A program made the position numbers and the translations under genes. The notes under the pieces were generated by a model. That model saw nothing but the letters and a program-made list of their open reading frames with translations. It did not search any database and was not told where the DNA came from. 64,000 nt of DNA. Source: Thainema sp966674685 (GTDB lineage Bacteria > Cyanobacteriota > Cyanobacteriia > Phormidesmidales > Phormidesmidaceae). How positions within the stretch are numbered: the stretch's first letter is position 1; every line of letters starts with the position of its first letter. Location of the stretch: assembly GCA_966674685.1 (NCBI GenBank), contig CBKWJC010000028.1:1-64000 (forward strand), given 5' to 3'. Positions 7,067 through 16,341 of the stretch are shown piece by piece.

Positions 7067-8749
7067 CTAACCGCTGAGCAGCGCTTCAACAAATTCGTAG
7101 CTGGAAAACGGGCGCAGGTCTTCAATGCCCTCACCCGCTCCAATAAAGCGGATCGGTAAACCCAACTGCTGCACCACGGCCAGAGCGATACCGCCCTTTG
7201 CCGTGCCGTCCAGCTTGGTCAAAACCACACCGCTCAGTTGAGCGGCCTCAGCAAATACTTCGGCCTGCCGCAGGCCGTTCTGACCCAGCGTGGCGTCTAG
7301 CACCAGCAGCGATTCAATCTTCGCACTATCGGAACGTTTGTCGATAATGCGGCGAATTTTGCTCAGCTCCTCCATCAGGTTCTTCTTATTCTGGAGTCGG
7401 CCCGCCGTATCCACCAGTAAAAGCTCTGTTTCGCGAGACTGGGCGGCACTGATGGCGTCGTAGACCACAGCCGCCGGATCGGTGTTCTTGCCGGGGTTGG
7501 CAATCACTTCTACATCACTACGCTGTCCCCAGACTTTGACCTGCTCCACCGCTGCTGCCCGAAACGTGTCTGCTGCGGCAATCAGACAGCGATAGTCCGA
7601 CTTCTTGGCCAGATGGGCGATTTTACCAATCGTTGTGGTTTTACCTGCGCCGTTAACGCCTGTAATTAGCCAGATGTTGAATGTATCTTTCTCCGGCGCA
7701 AACGTGGCGTTGTACTTGCCCTGGAGCGGCTGATCGAGCATCTTCCGCAGGATTTCTTTAAGATATGCGATCGCAGCTTCGGGTGGCAGTGCTTCCTGCC
7801 GTAGCCGCTGTTGGAGAGCGCTGATAATTTTATCAGTGGCTTCAATCCCAACATCTGCCTGGAGCAGCAGCGCCTCAATCTCCATCACGGCATCTTCATT
7901 GAGCGGCCCTTGACCAACCACGGCCTTGAGCTGATTGACCAGACCCCGGCGGGTTTTGCCCAGTCCCTGACGCAGCCGCTTCAGCCAGGTAATTTCTTCA
8001 GCCGAGATTTCCTCAGGTCGTCGCCCCTGAGCCGCCAAAACCTCCGCTGACCAGATGAAACCTTCATCAAAGTCAACCAGCTCTGGTGGAATTTCAGGTG
8101 GTGCCGTTTTCGTCGTTGCCGCAACGGGCTGAGGTGTTGGTTCCGGTTCGGGTTCCTCTTCCTCAGCAGTTGCTTTTAAGCGCTCTAAGCGCTCCTGCCG
8201 TTCAGCATTCGCCTGCATCCAAAACGGTGTCGCAGCGGCGGGCTGGTCTGCCGATTCTGCTTCAGATTCCTCTTCAGATAGTTCTGTAGTCGTCTCGACA
8301 GGTTCCTCAACCCTTGAAGCAGGGGATTCAGACGTAGCGGATTCTGGCTCTGGCGTAGCCCCTGACGCCGCTTGCACGTTTGTCTCGATTGCCGCTAGCT
8401 CTGTTGCTGTTGGTTCTGGAGTCGGCTCAGCACTGGGTTCAGCCGTAGTTTCGTCACTGGCTGATTCGGTACTTTCAGATTCCTCTGCCATTGGTGTTGC
8501 AGATACAGTAGAGGAATCTGTAGATGCTGTCGATGTCGCAGTCTGCTGCTTTTGAATATTTTGGTAGGCTGCTTTGGCCCACTCTAGGTAATCCAGTGCC
8601 TGTTGCTGAGAGGCCGATGGAGCCGCTTGCTCCGATGCGGAATCAGCATCTGATTTTGCGGTAGATTCCTGCTGCTCCTGCGATTCATCAGGCTGCTCAG
8701 ATTGCGCTTTTTCATCAAACTCTCGGCGGAACCAGTTAAACGGCGGCAT
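7067..8749 (-). CDS. ftsY: signal recognition particle receptor FtsY
   Basis: SRP receptor GTPase that docks ribosome-SRP complexes at the membrane for co-translational insertion. The 560-residue protein has a first half of about 240 residues that is very rich in Glu, Ala, Ser, Thr and Pro (the acidic A domain). The NG domain follows: N helices around LRQGLGKTRRGLVNQL, P-loop GVNGAGKTTTIGKIAH, insertion box DTFRAAAVEQ, G3 DTAGRLQNKKNLMEEL, G4 TKLDGTAKGG, and the closing FIGAGEGIEDLRPF. All nucleotide-binding motifs are intact. It is the last gene of the DUF502-nusB-ftsY row, with 275 bases to nusB. The A domain is longer than in Escherichia coli and its codons look repetitive. Confidence 0.97.
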   Translation of the reverse strand: MPPFNWFRREFDEKAQSEQPDESQEQQESTAKSDADSASEQAAPSASQQQALDYLEWAKAAYQNIQKQQTATSTASTDSSTVSATPMAEESESTESASDETTAEPSAEPTPEPTATELAAIETNVQAASGATPEPESATSESPASRVEEPVETTTELSEEESEAESADQPAAATPFWMQANAERQERLERLKATAEEEEPEPEPTPQPVAATTKTAPPEIPPELVDFDEGFIWSAEVLAAQGRRPEEISAEEITWLKRLRQGLGKTRRGLVNQLKAVVGQGPLNEDAVMEIEALLLQADVGIEATDKIISALQQRLRQEALPPEAAIAYLKEILRKMLDQPLQGKYNATFAPEKDTFNIWLITGVNGAGKTTTIGKIAHLAKKSDYRCLIAAADTFRAAAVEQVKVWGQRSDVEVIANPGKNTDPAAVVYDAISAAQSRETELLLVDTAGRLQNKKNLMEELSKIRRIIDKRSDSAKIESLLVLDATLGQNGLRQAEVFAEAAQLSGVVLTKLDGTAKGGIALAVVQQLGLPIRFIGAGEGIEDLRPFSSYEFVEALLSG

Positions 8750-8898
8750 GATCTTTCCTAACGGATGTAACTCTCGTGTTTAATTGTGTCCGATAATGGC
8801 CAGCACTCAAAGCGAAAATACCGAACTCATGGCAGTGTTGGGGTGGCAGTGGTGGAGAATTATTGGGGTTTCGCAAGCTTGATACCGACCTGTAGTCA

Positions 8899-8998
8899 TA
8901 GGTTGGGTATAGTCCTAGGGCATCGTTACGCTAAAGCATTAACATAACCCGACAAGACTGCTGCTGGTGTTGGGTTCCACGTTGTTTAACCCAACCTA
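8899..8998. repeat. MITE-like element with TAGGTTGGGT/ACCCAACCTA ends (family E)
   Basis: Perfect 10-bp terminal inverted repeats TAGGTTGGGT (8899-8908) and ACCCAACCTA (8989-8998) bound a 100-base element in the nusB-ftsY gap. Internal ATAACCC and TGGGTT match the ends. Short repeats with this end are common in cyanobacterial intergenic DNA. No coding content. Confidence 0.6.
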
Positions 8999-9024
8999 CT
9001 GAATGACTCTTAGGCTGACAGTCA

Positions 9025-9705
9025 CTACGAAACCGAGGGTTCTGTTTCCGCGGCAGCTGACTCAGCAGATGCGAGATTTCCAGCAACCGTTTCAGATTTT
9101 AAATAGTTGCTCACCCGACGCAGAACGCCGTTGATGAAACGATGACCTTCTTCGCCGCTGTAGCGCTTGGAGATTTCAACGGCTTCGTTGATGGTTACTC
9201 GTTCCGGTGTGCCCAAATACTTGATTTCCGCCACGGCAACGCGCAGGATGTCCTGATCGACTTTGGCTAAGCGGTTCAGTTGCCAGTCAACCAGATTCTG
9301 AATCAGCAGTTCATCAATATCGGCCTTGTGTGCCGCCACATTCGTCAAAATCTGCATGGCGTAGTCGCGGACTTCTCGCTGGTTGGCAAGCTGAATAAAC
9401 TCTGGCAGTTCTAGCGCATTGCCCACCAGATTAATAGCTGTTTGAGTAATCTCGGCGGCTTCGGCCAGCATGGCGCGAGCGCTGTCGATAGTTGTAGAGC
9501 GGGTTTCGCTTTCTAGTAGACGATTGTTGCCTCGCTTCAGCTCGGCGGCAGCGGTTTCTAGTGCGTCTTGTGCCTCAGTGGTTAGCGTCCGCACAGCGGC
9601 AAGAACAACATCTTGGAGCTGTTGCGCTTGAATTTTATGGGGATCAGAAGGTAGCTGGCTCAAGCTGAGCAGGGCCAGTTCACGGGCGATTCGACGAGCT
9701 TGCAT
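9025..9705 (-). CDS. nusB: transcription antitermination factor NusB
   Basis: RNA-binding helical protein that, with NusE/S10, forms part of the rRNA antitermination complex. The 226-residue protein starts MQARRIARELALLSLSQLP, the conserved arginine-rich first helix. Its C-terminal half shows LLIQNLVDWQLNRLAKVDQDILRVAVAEI, TPERVTINEAVEISKRYSGEEGHRFINGVLRRV, which is the NusB signature. An extra 60-80 residues in the N-terminal half make it longer than the E. coli protein, as is usual in cyanobacteria. The Ala/Glu-rich tail is probably disordered. It lies 47 bases after the DUF502 gene on the same strand, so the two are likely co-transcribed. Confidence 0.95.
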   Translation of the reverse strand: MQARRIARELALLSLSQLPSDPHKIQAQQLQDVVLAAVRTLTTEAQDALETAAAELKRGNNRLLESETRSTTIDSARAMLAEAAEITQTAINLVGNALELPEFIQLANQREVRDYAMQILTNVAAHKADIDELLIQNLVDWQLNRLAKVDQDILRVAVAEIKYLGTPERVTINEAVEISKRYSGEEGHRFINGVLRRVSNYLKSETVAGNLASAESAAAETEPSVS

Positions 9706-9752
9706 GGCAGTGAATTAATTAAGGGTAAGGAGCAAGGAGCAGTCTAATAACG

Positions 9753-10568
9753 CTATCCAATCTCGTCATCATGAGCAAGAGAGGGTAGCGTTTGCGATCG
9801 CAGATTCATACTGGTGGATTCCGCTGGTGGCTCAAGTTCCAAATCTAAATCCAGCGGTTGGACAGAAGACGACTTCAGCGATAGGGCAGTGGTAACATCA
9901 GGCGCAGTATCGTCAGCAGCGGGTTCAGCCGGAGAGGCAAATGAGCTAGGGCCAACGATGCCGCCTGAGATCAGGACTTTGAACGCGTCTTCAATCGACA
10001 TCGATAGATTGATCACGTCTTTTTCCGGCACAATGGCATACCAGCCAGTCGTCGGGTTTGGTGTCGTTGGGATAAAAACGCTCAACATGGGGCCAGGTAG
10101 GTCGGGCTGCATAGCGTTGGCAATCGTACCCGTTACAAATGCGATCGCCCACATACCGCGCCGAGGATATTCCACCAAAATCACGCGGCGGAATTTGGAA
10201 CTGGTATCGCGAAATAGGGTTTCCAGCAGTTGCTTCAGCGTTTTGTAAACCGAACCTGCAAAAGGGATTGCCTGGAGGATACGCTCCCCAAAGTCCAGCA
10301 GCCAGCGCCCAACAATATTGCGAGCCATCAGGCCAATCACCAAAATGCACAGCAGCGGTACGGCTAGCCCAACGCCTAAATTCAGTAAATTACTGAGAAT
10401 CGGATGTAGATCGTTAAACGGATTGATCCGTTTAGGCACCCGCGTCAAAAAATTGACGACCCAAGCCGACACCGTTGTCGTTAACCAAATCGTGGTGGCT
10501 AATGGAATCACCACCAGCAACCCCGCAATCAGGTCATTTTTCAGATCTTGCTTTAGGCGTTGAATCAC
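9753..10568 (-). CDS. DUF502 family membrane protein
   Basis: A 271-residue DUF502 protein; family members are membrane proteins of unknown function, also found in plants. Two long hydrophobic segments are seen near the start (LIAGLLVVIPLATTIWLTTTVSAWVV and LLNLGVGLAVPLLCILVIGLMA). The conserved soluble part follows: QAIPFAGSVYKTLKQLLETL, FRRVILVEYPRRGMWAIAFVTG, VFIPTTPNPTTGWYAIVPEKDV and VLISGGIVGPS. The reading frame is open back to an ATG at 10664, but the 32 extra residues are not family-like. A GGAGAG ribosome site lies 10 bases before the GTG at 10568, which is chosen. The C-terminal 60 residues are low-complexity. Next genes nusB and ftsY follow on the same strand. Confidence 0.87.
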   Translation of the reverse strand: MIQRLKQDLKNDLIAGLLVVIPLATTIWLTTTVSAWVVNFLTRVPKRINPFNDLHPILSNLLNLGVGLAVPLLCILVIGLMARNIVGRWLLDFGERILQAIPFAGSVYKTLKQLLETLFRDTSSKFRRVILVEYPRRGMWAIAFVTGTIANAMQPDLPGPMLSVFIPTTPNPTTGWYAIVPEKDVINLSMSIEDAFKVLISGGIVGPSSFASPAEPAADDTAPDVTTALSLKSSSVQPLDLDLELEPPAESTSMNLRSQTLPSLAHDDEIG

Positions 10569-10997
10569 GGACAACCCACTCTCCTTGCAACGGATGGTGA
10601 TCAAACTGCGATCGCACGTCAGCAGCGGCAAGAGACTAACTAAGCTGATCCCTACTTGAGCCACAATTTCGGTGCGAGCCTGATCCGGCCTCCTATTTCG
10701 ATCCTAATCGATCAAACAAACTGGAACCGAATTGATCGAAAGAACCGCTGCCCCCAATCGTGCAACAGTCTCGACCGTTTTCGTACTTTCTCTCTATAAG
10801 TTTTAAGCTCTGTAAAGATTTGTATCAAGGATTTTACACTTTCGCTAGCGCTTTGTTTGCGGCTCAAGACGCTAAATCGATGCATAATGCCCCATTTTGA
10901 TCTCGCCAATAACAGCCAAGTCGCACCAGCCCAAACATGAACGCTACAGCAAACGAGTCAGTTAATAGACTTTATTGGAAATAAAGTTTTTGGGGTT

Positions 10998-11044
10998 GGA
11001 AATTGTTTTGTAGCGCGGCTCCGCCGCGCTACAAAACAATTTCC
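10998..11044. repeat. 21-bp perfect hairpin
   Basis: Arms 10998-11018 and 11024-11044 are exact complements (GGAAATTGTTTTGTAGCGCG... and its reverse), with loop CTCCG. Flanking AATAAAGTTT/GATAAAGTTT words suggest a larger element. The gap 10569-11209 otherwise holds no gene I can support; a 65-codon frame at 10712-10909 was rejected. Confidence 0.6.
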
Positions 11045-11130
11045 GATAAAGTTTAATAGAGAGTCACTATTGATAGCAATTTCGTATAGCTCGTAACACT
11101 TTTATATCTTTCAGAATACCTTAGAAATTT

Positions 11131-11200
11131 GCATCTTGCACCCAAACCTGGCAGGGCCGTTTCACCCCCCCCCGCATCGTGGCGGCAAAATGGCTCTGTT
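11131..11200. repeat. eroded family D element
   Basis: GCATCTTGCACC at 11131 and an internal CCGCATC..GGCGGCAAAAT segment match the intact element at 41174-41272. The right end is missing, and a run of nine C residues sits in the middle. Confidence 0.35.
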
Positions 11201-11209
11201 GATGCCAAC

Positions 11210-12124
11210 TTACTTGCTAGGGATGGCATCAATTGAATTGGGCGAGTCAGACTCATTCGCTAACGGTAATTGAGTTGTCTTTGAATCCTGATCTTGACTC
11301 GGATTTGAGACTGGCATGTGGCGCAGTTCCCACACCTTGAGCGTGATCAGGTACTCGTAAAATGCTTGCAGCATACACCACGCAAAGCCAGCGTGCCCAT
11401 CGAGAATCCCACCCAGGATGAAATACATGTAGAAAAAGCGAATTACGGGGCGGAAGGGCAGCCGCAGCGATAGATCTTTCAGAGCACGGCGGCGCTCAAT
11501 CTCGGTTTTGCCCAAAATAATTTGCGGCAGATTAACTGAGCCAGATTCCAGTTGGCGCAGGGTTTCTTTGGCTTCATCGCTGGAGTAGCGGTTGTGCTTT
11601 TCAATCCAGCGATCGAACCCTTTGCCGCAGGTGTAGTGCGGATAGGTTTCCTTTAGAAATCCAGTTGGGCCATCGCAGACTTCTCGTTCCGTGTGACCGT
11701 AGTCGGTAAACCAAACTTTGTCTTTGCGAAACAGCCGCATTTGGTAGCGGGGATACTGAGTGCTGTGGCGAATCCAGCGGCCCATGAACATAACCCGCTC
11801 GGCCACGTAGTAGCCAATGTACTCATCGGACTGCATCGCCTTCAGGCACTCTTGAAACAGCTCTGGCGTCATCCGCTCATCGGCTTCTAGGATGTAGACC
11901 CATTCGTGCTTGGCGGGCACGTCGCGCAGCATCCACGTCCGCTGCTGACCGTGGCTGGCAAACTGATGCTGTACCAGACGAACGGGGTAGTGCTGAGCAA
12001 TTTCACAGGTGCGATCGCGGCTGAAGGAATCGACGACAATCACGTCATCTGAAAGAAGAGCCGACTCAATGCATTCGGCAATATCAATCTCTTCGTTATA
12101 GGTGAGGATATAAATCGAAAACAT
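11210..12124 (-). CDS. GT2 glycosyltransferase, WaaE/KdtX-like
   Basis: A 304-residue glycosyltransferase of family 2 that probably adds a sugar during lipopolysaccharide-core or capsule synthesis at the cytoplasmic face of the membrane. The N-terminus FSIYILTYNEEIDIAECI is the nucleotide-sugar fold start. DDVIVVDSFSRDRTCEIA holds the first acidic pair, EWVYILEADERMTPEL holds the DXD-like metal site (EADE), and RYQMRLFRKDKVWF with HERE-type residues (YGHTEREVCDG) is typical of the WaaE subgroup. A hydrophobic segment near residue 235 (FFYMYFILGGILDGHAG) is also usual there. The last 35 residues are polar. It lies 320 bases downstream of an HpsJ-like gene on the same strand, fitting a surface-polysaccharide role. 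Confidence 0.85.
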   Translation of the reverse strand: MFSIYILTYNEEIDIAECIESALLSDDVIVVDSFSRDRTCEIAQHYPVRLVQHQFASHGQQRTWMLRDVPAKHEWVYILEADERMTPELFQECLKAMQSDEYIGYYVAERVMFMGRWIRHSTQYPRYQMRLFRKDKVWFTDYGHTEREVCDGPTGFLKETYPHYTCGKGFDRWIEKHNRYSSDEAKETLRQLESGSVNLPQIILGKTEIERRRALKDLSLRLPFRPVIRFFYMYFILGGILDGHAGFAWCMLQAFYEYLITLKVWELRHMPVSNPSQDQDSKTTQLPLANESDSPNSIDAIPSK

Positions 12125-12320
12125 GCGGATATTAAAGTTCAGATGACAATTGGGGACGATTGGAAATGAGCGCTACTACGATATGCAGAGGCTGGATGCA
12201 TACAGCAATTTTGACCGAGCCTTTCCACATTTTTCCCGAATTTAGTCAAAAGTCATCAGCTACATACAAGCATCACGTTAGGTTTAACCAGATTCAAACA
12301 CCTCCTACTCAAAATACAAG

Positions 12321-12349
12321 AGGGCTGTACGGTGTAACTGTACAGCCCT
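12321..12349. terminator. hairpin after the HpsJ-like gene
   Basis: AGGGCTGTAC (12321-12330) and GTACAGCCCT (12340-12349) pair perfectly across a nine-base loop, about 100 bases beyond the stop of the minus-strand HpsJ-like gene. The remainder of 12125-12446 shows no gene. Confidence 0.55.
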
Positions 12350-12446
12350 TCAGACTCTAGCTAGAGTAGTTCTCAAACGGCATAAATTTCTGCTGTATAA
12401 GCTAGATCCGCACAACAAAAATCATTACTCAAAACCCAAATCTCAA

Positions 12447-13247
12447 TTAGGCTCCAGCTTTTAAGCTCCGGAAGCCAACAACTGCAATGATGAAATAGCC
12501 AATCGCTAGTAAGAGGCTACTAAGCGATACGCGAATGCCCGATTTGAGAGCTTCTTGGCGAATCCGCTGGGTTGCCTCCTCGCGTCGCCCGCCGATTTCT
12601 TGCTGAATTTGGGTGCGAAACTGACCGACGCGGTCTTGTAAAAACTGATCCAGCGCTTGCGGATCTTCACGGAACTGACGCAAGAGCGCAGCTTGTTCCT
12701 GCGGCACCTGACCGCTTTCAATTGCCTGTGCCAACAAATTTTCATCTTCAATCAGGGCATCAATTTGCCCCCGCTGCTGCTGAAGCTCTTGGGATAAACG
12801 ACCTTCAAGCTGGCTTTCAGCCGTAGTGGCTTCCTGCTGAATTTGCTCTAGCGCCTCTTGGCTATTGGCGCGGACATTGTTGGGATGCAGTACGGTAAAA
12901 AGCAGAAAGACTAAGCCAAAAATGGCAGATAGCACGAGTGCCCAGACCCGCAAATCGGCCCAAGCTGCTCGGCGACCACTCCATCCAGCCGTACTTTGCA
13001 CCCAGTATCCAGCTAGCAAGAGCGCTACCCCAACCATCGGCACAATGCCGCGATCGACGATCTGACTGATCATTTCAAGCTGCCAGCCTCGATTGCTGAA
13101 GTTGGTGGGAAAGATAATCATGATGAAGTCGAGGAGGGACGCCAGGATGGTGACGACGCCAACGACTTTTAGGGCAATGGATGTCATTGATGCATTGGGT
13201 GCATTGCCCGTGGTGGGTGCATTGCTCGGTGAATCCATATAACTCAT
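12447..13247 (-). CDS. HpsJ-like membrane protein
   Basis: A 266-residue protein with the layout of cyanobacterial HpsJ proteins, which are linked to hormogonium polysaccharide secretion and motility in filamentous species. After a polar N-terminus come membrane segments at about residues 25-48 (VVGVVTILASLLDFIMIIF), 70-87 (IVPMVGVALLLAGYWV) and 103-122 (LRVWALVLSAIFGLVFLLF). A long Gln/Glu-rich coiled coil (residues about 130-235) follows, with a final membrane segment (SLLLAIGYFIIAVVGF). The coiled coil would sit between two membrane anchors. Neighbouring glycosyltransferase genes on both sides and on the same strand support a polysaccharide role. Family naming is from recognition of layout, so moderately sure. 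Confidence 0.7.
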   Translation of the reverse strand: MSYMDSPSNAPTTGNAPNASMTSIALKVVGVVTILASLLDFIMIIFPTNFSNRGWQLEMISQIVDRGIVPMVGVALLLAGYWVQSTAGWSGRRAAWADLRVWALVLSAIFGLVFLLFTVLHPNNVRANSQEALEQIQQEATTAESQLEGRLSQELQQQRGQIDALIEDENLLAQAIESGQVPQEQAALLRQFREDPQALDQFLQDRVGQFRTQIQQEIGGRREEATQRIRQEALKSGIRVSLSSLLLAIGYFIIAVVGFRSLKAGA

Positions 13248-13534
13248 AAGAATGCTGAACCTTACTCTAAGAACAAATGATGAACACTGGCGTGATTCTT
13301 AACATTAGCCATTGCCCTATTGGTGATGTGGCATTCGGTTTCGGAGAGTTCCGTCACGAAGCTCATCACACTCCCCCATCACACACCAAGTTATGCTGGG
13401 CAGATTCCAGCGTAACGATGAATTTGTATTCATCGCAACTGAATTTGTCCGCGCATATCATCATGCCTCAATTTAGTTGAAATTGAACAAATTAAAACGG
13501 TTAAACAATTATTGACGGGGTTGCCCCGCGACGG

Positions 13535-14254
13535 TTATTTCCGGTAGCGAACATTAATTTGAGCTTTCTGTTCGTACCAGCGGTTTAATAGACGAGGATC
13601 AAGCCCTAAATGATAGGTCAACTTTAGCCACTGGTTGAGTAGGGCATGTTTATAAATGCCGCGATCGCAAAATCGGCGAGCAGATGTAATCACGTTTTCA
13701 GGTGCGATCGCAGGTTTACCGTATTGCTGTAGCGCTTCACTTAATGCCGTATCTTCGAAAATGTCCAAATCTGGCACACCGCCGATTTTTTCAAGGACTG
13801 CGCGACGCCCGAAAACGCAGTGGTCAAAGTACAAAATGCCGCCCCGTTGCCCCCGTTGATAGGTGGAATACCAGGAGGTAAACCGCAGCAGCCAGTGGTC
13901 GAAATCAAACTGATGCCGAAAACCGCCCCATGCGATCGCGGGATCGCTTAATACCTGCTCAATCTGCTGGAGGGCGGTGTGGGCGGGTAACAGAGTGGCA
14001 GGGTGATGGAGCAAAACAATGTTGCCCTGACTGGCGGCAATGCCCACGTTGAATCGCTGGGCGCGGTTGGTGGCCTCGGTTTCAATCAGCTCAACATCTG
14101 GATAGTTCAAAATGGCGTCTTTCGTTCCATCGTCGCTGGGACTGAGCACAACGATGATTTCTTTTTCTCCCACCTGCGCCGTTAGGTTGTCCAAAATGTT
14201 GAGCAGATAGCCGTGGCGCATCTCATTGATGCAAGGCAGAATAATGGAAATCAT
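13535..14254 (-). CDS. GT2 glycosyltransferase, TIGR04283-like
   Basis: A 239-residue compact glycosyltransferase of family 2. It starts MISIILPCINEMRHGYLLNILD, followed by KEIIVVLSPSDDGTKD in place of the usual acidic pair strand. TNRAQRFNVGIAASQGNIVLLHHPATLLP occupies the place where other members have an LDAD-type metal site. Here the DXD is replaced by HHPATLL, so catalysis may not use the classical metal site. GGFRHQFD, YGDQ-like FDHCVFGRRAVLEKIGG and IFEDTALSEAL match the TIGR04283 group. Divergent from pgl (152-base gap). Likely part of the same polysaccharide region as the HpsJ-like gene. Substrate unknown. Confidence 0.75.
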   Translation of the reverse strand: MISIILPCINEMRHGYLLNILDNLTAQVGEKEIIVVLSPSDDGTKDAILNYPDVELIETEATNRAQRFNVGIAASQGNIVLLHHPATLLPAHTALQQIEQVLSDPAIAWGGFRHQFDFDHWLLRFTSWYSTYQRGQRGGILYFDHCVFGRRAVLEKIGGVPDLDIFEDTALSEALQQYGKPAIAPENVITSARRFCDRGIYKHALLNQWLKLTYHLGLDPRLLNRWYEQKAQINVRYRK

Positions 14255-14406
14255 TGACGGGGTAACAAAGGTTTAGACAGGATTTTTGCACGGATTCTGA
14301 CCCGAATTCTTACAATTCCCTGAGAGAGATGAGACTGTGGGCAAGATTGCGCTAGGGTTCTGAGGGATATCGCATCAACCGTAACGATTGTTGAGGTACT
14401 TAGACT

Positions 14407-15150
14407 ATGAGTCGAACCGTAGAAGTTCTGTCCGATAAGACCGCGTTGATTGAGCGGGCGCTGCAAATTACCGTTGACCGCCTGCAAAGTGCGATCGCAG
14501 ATCGGGGATTTTGCACCATTGCCCTCTCTGGCGGTAGTACGCCAAAGCCGCTCTACGAAGCGCTCGCCAAGCAGGATTTGCCGTGGGATCAGGTCTACGT
14601 TTTCTGGGGCGATGAGCGGTATGTCCCGGCTGAACATGCGGACAGTAACGCCGGGATGGCTCGCAAAGCCTGGCTCGATCACGTCAGTATTCCCGCTGGA
14701 AATATTTACCCGATGCCCACGGACGCACCGGAACCCGCCACAGCAGCGGCGCAGTACGACCAAACGATTCAAGCCTTTTTTCAGGAAAAAACGGGTAAAA
14801 CCATTGACTTCCCTGAGTTCGACGTGGTGCTGCTCGGCATGGGCGATGATGGTCACACCGCCTCGCTGTTTCCCCATACGGAAGCGCTACAGGTGTGCGA
14901 TCGCAGAATCACCGTCGGCAACAAAGACGGACAGCCTCGCATCACCTTCACCGTACCGCTGATCAACTGCGCCCGCACCATCCTGTTTGTCGTAGCCGGA
15001 GCCGATAAACAAGACGCCCTCTCCCACATCTTCAGCTCAGACGCCAACTACGACACCTACCCCTCCAAATTTATTCAACCCCAACAGGGCGAACTGATCT
15101 GGCTCCTCGACCAAGCCGCTGGCCAAAACCTTGATCCAGTCACAACTTAG
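14407..15150 (+). CDS. pgl: 6-phosphogluconolactonase
   Basis: Hydrolyses 6-phosphogluconolactone to 6-phosphogluconate, the second step of the oxidative pentose phosphate pathway, which provides NADPH in the dark. The 247-residue protein has the family motifs IALSGGSTPKPLYEAL, VYVFWGDERYVPAEHADSN, DVVLLGMGDDGHTASLFPHT and the late FVVAGADKQDAL segment. Length and start match the DevB/Pgl family. It is alone on its strand between a divergent glycosyltransferase gene and a CT-rich spacer. No regulatory site was recognised in the 152-base upstream gap. Confidence 0.95.
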   Translation: MSRTVEVLSDKTALIERALQITVDRLQSAIADRGFCTIALSGGSTPKPLYEALAKQDLPWDQVYVFWGDERYVPAEHADSNAGMARKAWLDHVSIPAGNIYPMPTDAPEPATAAAQYDQTIQAFFQEKTGKTIDFPEFDVVLLGMGDDGHTASLFPHTEALQVCDRRITVGNKDGQPRITFTVPLINCARTILFVVAGADKQDALSHIFSSDANYDTYPSKFIQPQQGELIWLLDQAAGQNLDPVTT

Positions 15151-15440
15151 TTATTTACCCACTTCCCCCTTATCTCCTGACTCCCTTTACAGCCTCAAAT
15201 CCCTACGCCGCGCTTCGCTTTGCCCAACACACCCTACGACTGACTCCCTTGACTCCCCCTTGCCCCTTAGCTCCCCTGCCCCCCTACTCATCCACCCTCC
15301 TACCCCCTTCCCTCCCAAACCCCATCCCGATCAAAATCTCGATTATGCTACTAGCCGTATCGCAATATTAAAATCCAACACATTCAATTAAAATCAAGCA
15401 CGTTCAACCATTTCTATAGCCAACCATTTTTTATGATGGT
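15151..15440. repeat. CT-rich low-complexity spacer with shared repeat
   Basis: The spacer after pgl is strongly C/T biased on the plus strand. The segment 15180-15240 (CTTTACAGCCTCAAATCC, then TTTGCCCAACACACCCTACG) recurs with changes at about 2528-2595 and, in reverse, at 60060-60095. No gene is supported here. Confidence 0.6.
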
Positions 15441-15461
15441 CGCATTATGTGGGGAATGCCC

Positions 15462-16229
15462 ATGATTGTTTGCCCAAATTGCAATCACCAGAATCCAGAT
15501 GGAGCCGTGCAGTGTGAAGCCTGCTATACGCCGCTACCAGAGATGATCGCCTGCCCCAACTGCCAAGCCCCCGTGCAGGCTGATGCCAGTTTTTGTGGAC
15601 AATGTGGATACAATCTCCAAACTGCGCCACCGCCAACCTTTGCTGCATCAGCCTCGCCATCGTCCGATCTACCGGATTTTGAATCGTTTGCATCATCATC
15701 GGGTGAAATTCCCAATTTGATGCCTCCCGATCCACTGGTGCAGCCTGACCCCATTTCTCCCAAAGCTGAAGCAGCCATGTCCTCGTCAGAGGCGGCTCCA
15801 TCAGCTAGTGCAGCCGCAGTCCCCATGTCACCTCCTCCTGCTCCTACACCTGACGCTGCTGTCCCTCCAGCAACTCCAGCCAGCACAACCCAGCTCCAGC
15901 AGCAAACAGCTCGCCTGCTGCACATCCAAACCAATACGTTGATTGAGCTGCCTGCTAATTTACCTCTGATTCACATTGGCAAACCCAACGACCGCATTCC
16001 CCCAGACGTTGATGTTTCGGGCTTTCCCAGTTCAGAGATTGTTTCACGAGTACATGCTGATATTCGAGTCGAGGGCGATATCTACTATATTGAGGATGTT
16101 GGAAGTTCGAATGGTACCTACGTCAACAACTTACCGCTTCCCTTGGGCAATCGCCATCGATTACGTCCCGGCGATCGGATCGCGTTAGGAAAAGGCGATA
16201 AAGTTTCTTTTATTTTTCAATTTTCTTGA
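15462..16229 (+). CDS. double zinc-ribbon, FHA domain protein
   Basis: A 255-residue adaptor. Two CXXC zinc-ribbon halves open the protein (CPNC..CEAC, then CPNC..CGQC, within the first 50 residues). A Pro/Ala/Ser-rich linker of about 100 residues follows, and the protein ends with an FHA domain whose phosphothreonine-binding residues are visible (IGKPND, SSEIVSRVHADI, EDVGSSNGTYVNN). It probably binds a phosphorylated protein partner. Of three in-frame ATGs (15447, 15456, 15462) the last is chosen, because MIVCPNC starts the ribbon and a GGGGA site sits seven bases before it. The FHA-pseudokinase gene follows on the same strand 112 bases later, suggesting a shared pathway. Confidence 0.85.
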   Translation: MIVCPNCNHQNPDGAVQCEACYTPLPEMIACPNCQAPVQADASFCGQCGYNLQTAPPPTFAASASPSSDLPDFESFASSSGEIPNLMPPDPLVQPDPISPKAEAAMSSSEAAPSASAAAVPMSPPPAPTPDAAVPPATPASTTQLQQQTARLLHIQTNTLIELPANLPLIHIGKPNDRIPPDVDVSGFPSSEIVSRVHADIRVEGDIYYIEDVGSSNGTYVNNLPLPLGNRHRLRPGDRIALGKGDKVSFIFQFS

Positions 16230-16341
16230 TGTTCTGTTTTATGCGTCAAGATTCCACATAGAATCACGAAGGCATTGTTTGGCTTGCCGCGATCGCTGAA
16301 TTTATCCACACGAATTTATCCACACATTGATTTCAGAGAAT

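Noticed and set aside
9814..10396. Frames opposite the DUF502 gene
   Set aside because: Antisense to a well-supported gene, no family features.
10712..10909. 65-codon minus-strand frame upstream of the DUF502 gene
   Set aside because: Basic, no fold pattern, no good ribosome site; kept as intergenic.
11166..11174. Run of nine C residues
   Set aside because: Could be a slippage tract, but it lies in an eroded repeat between genes, so no phase-variation role can be argued.
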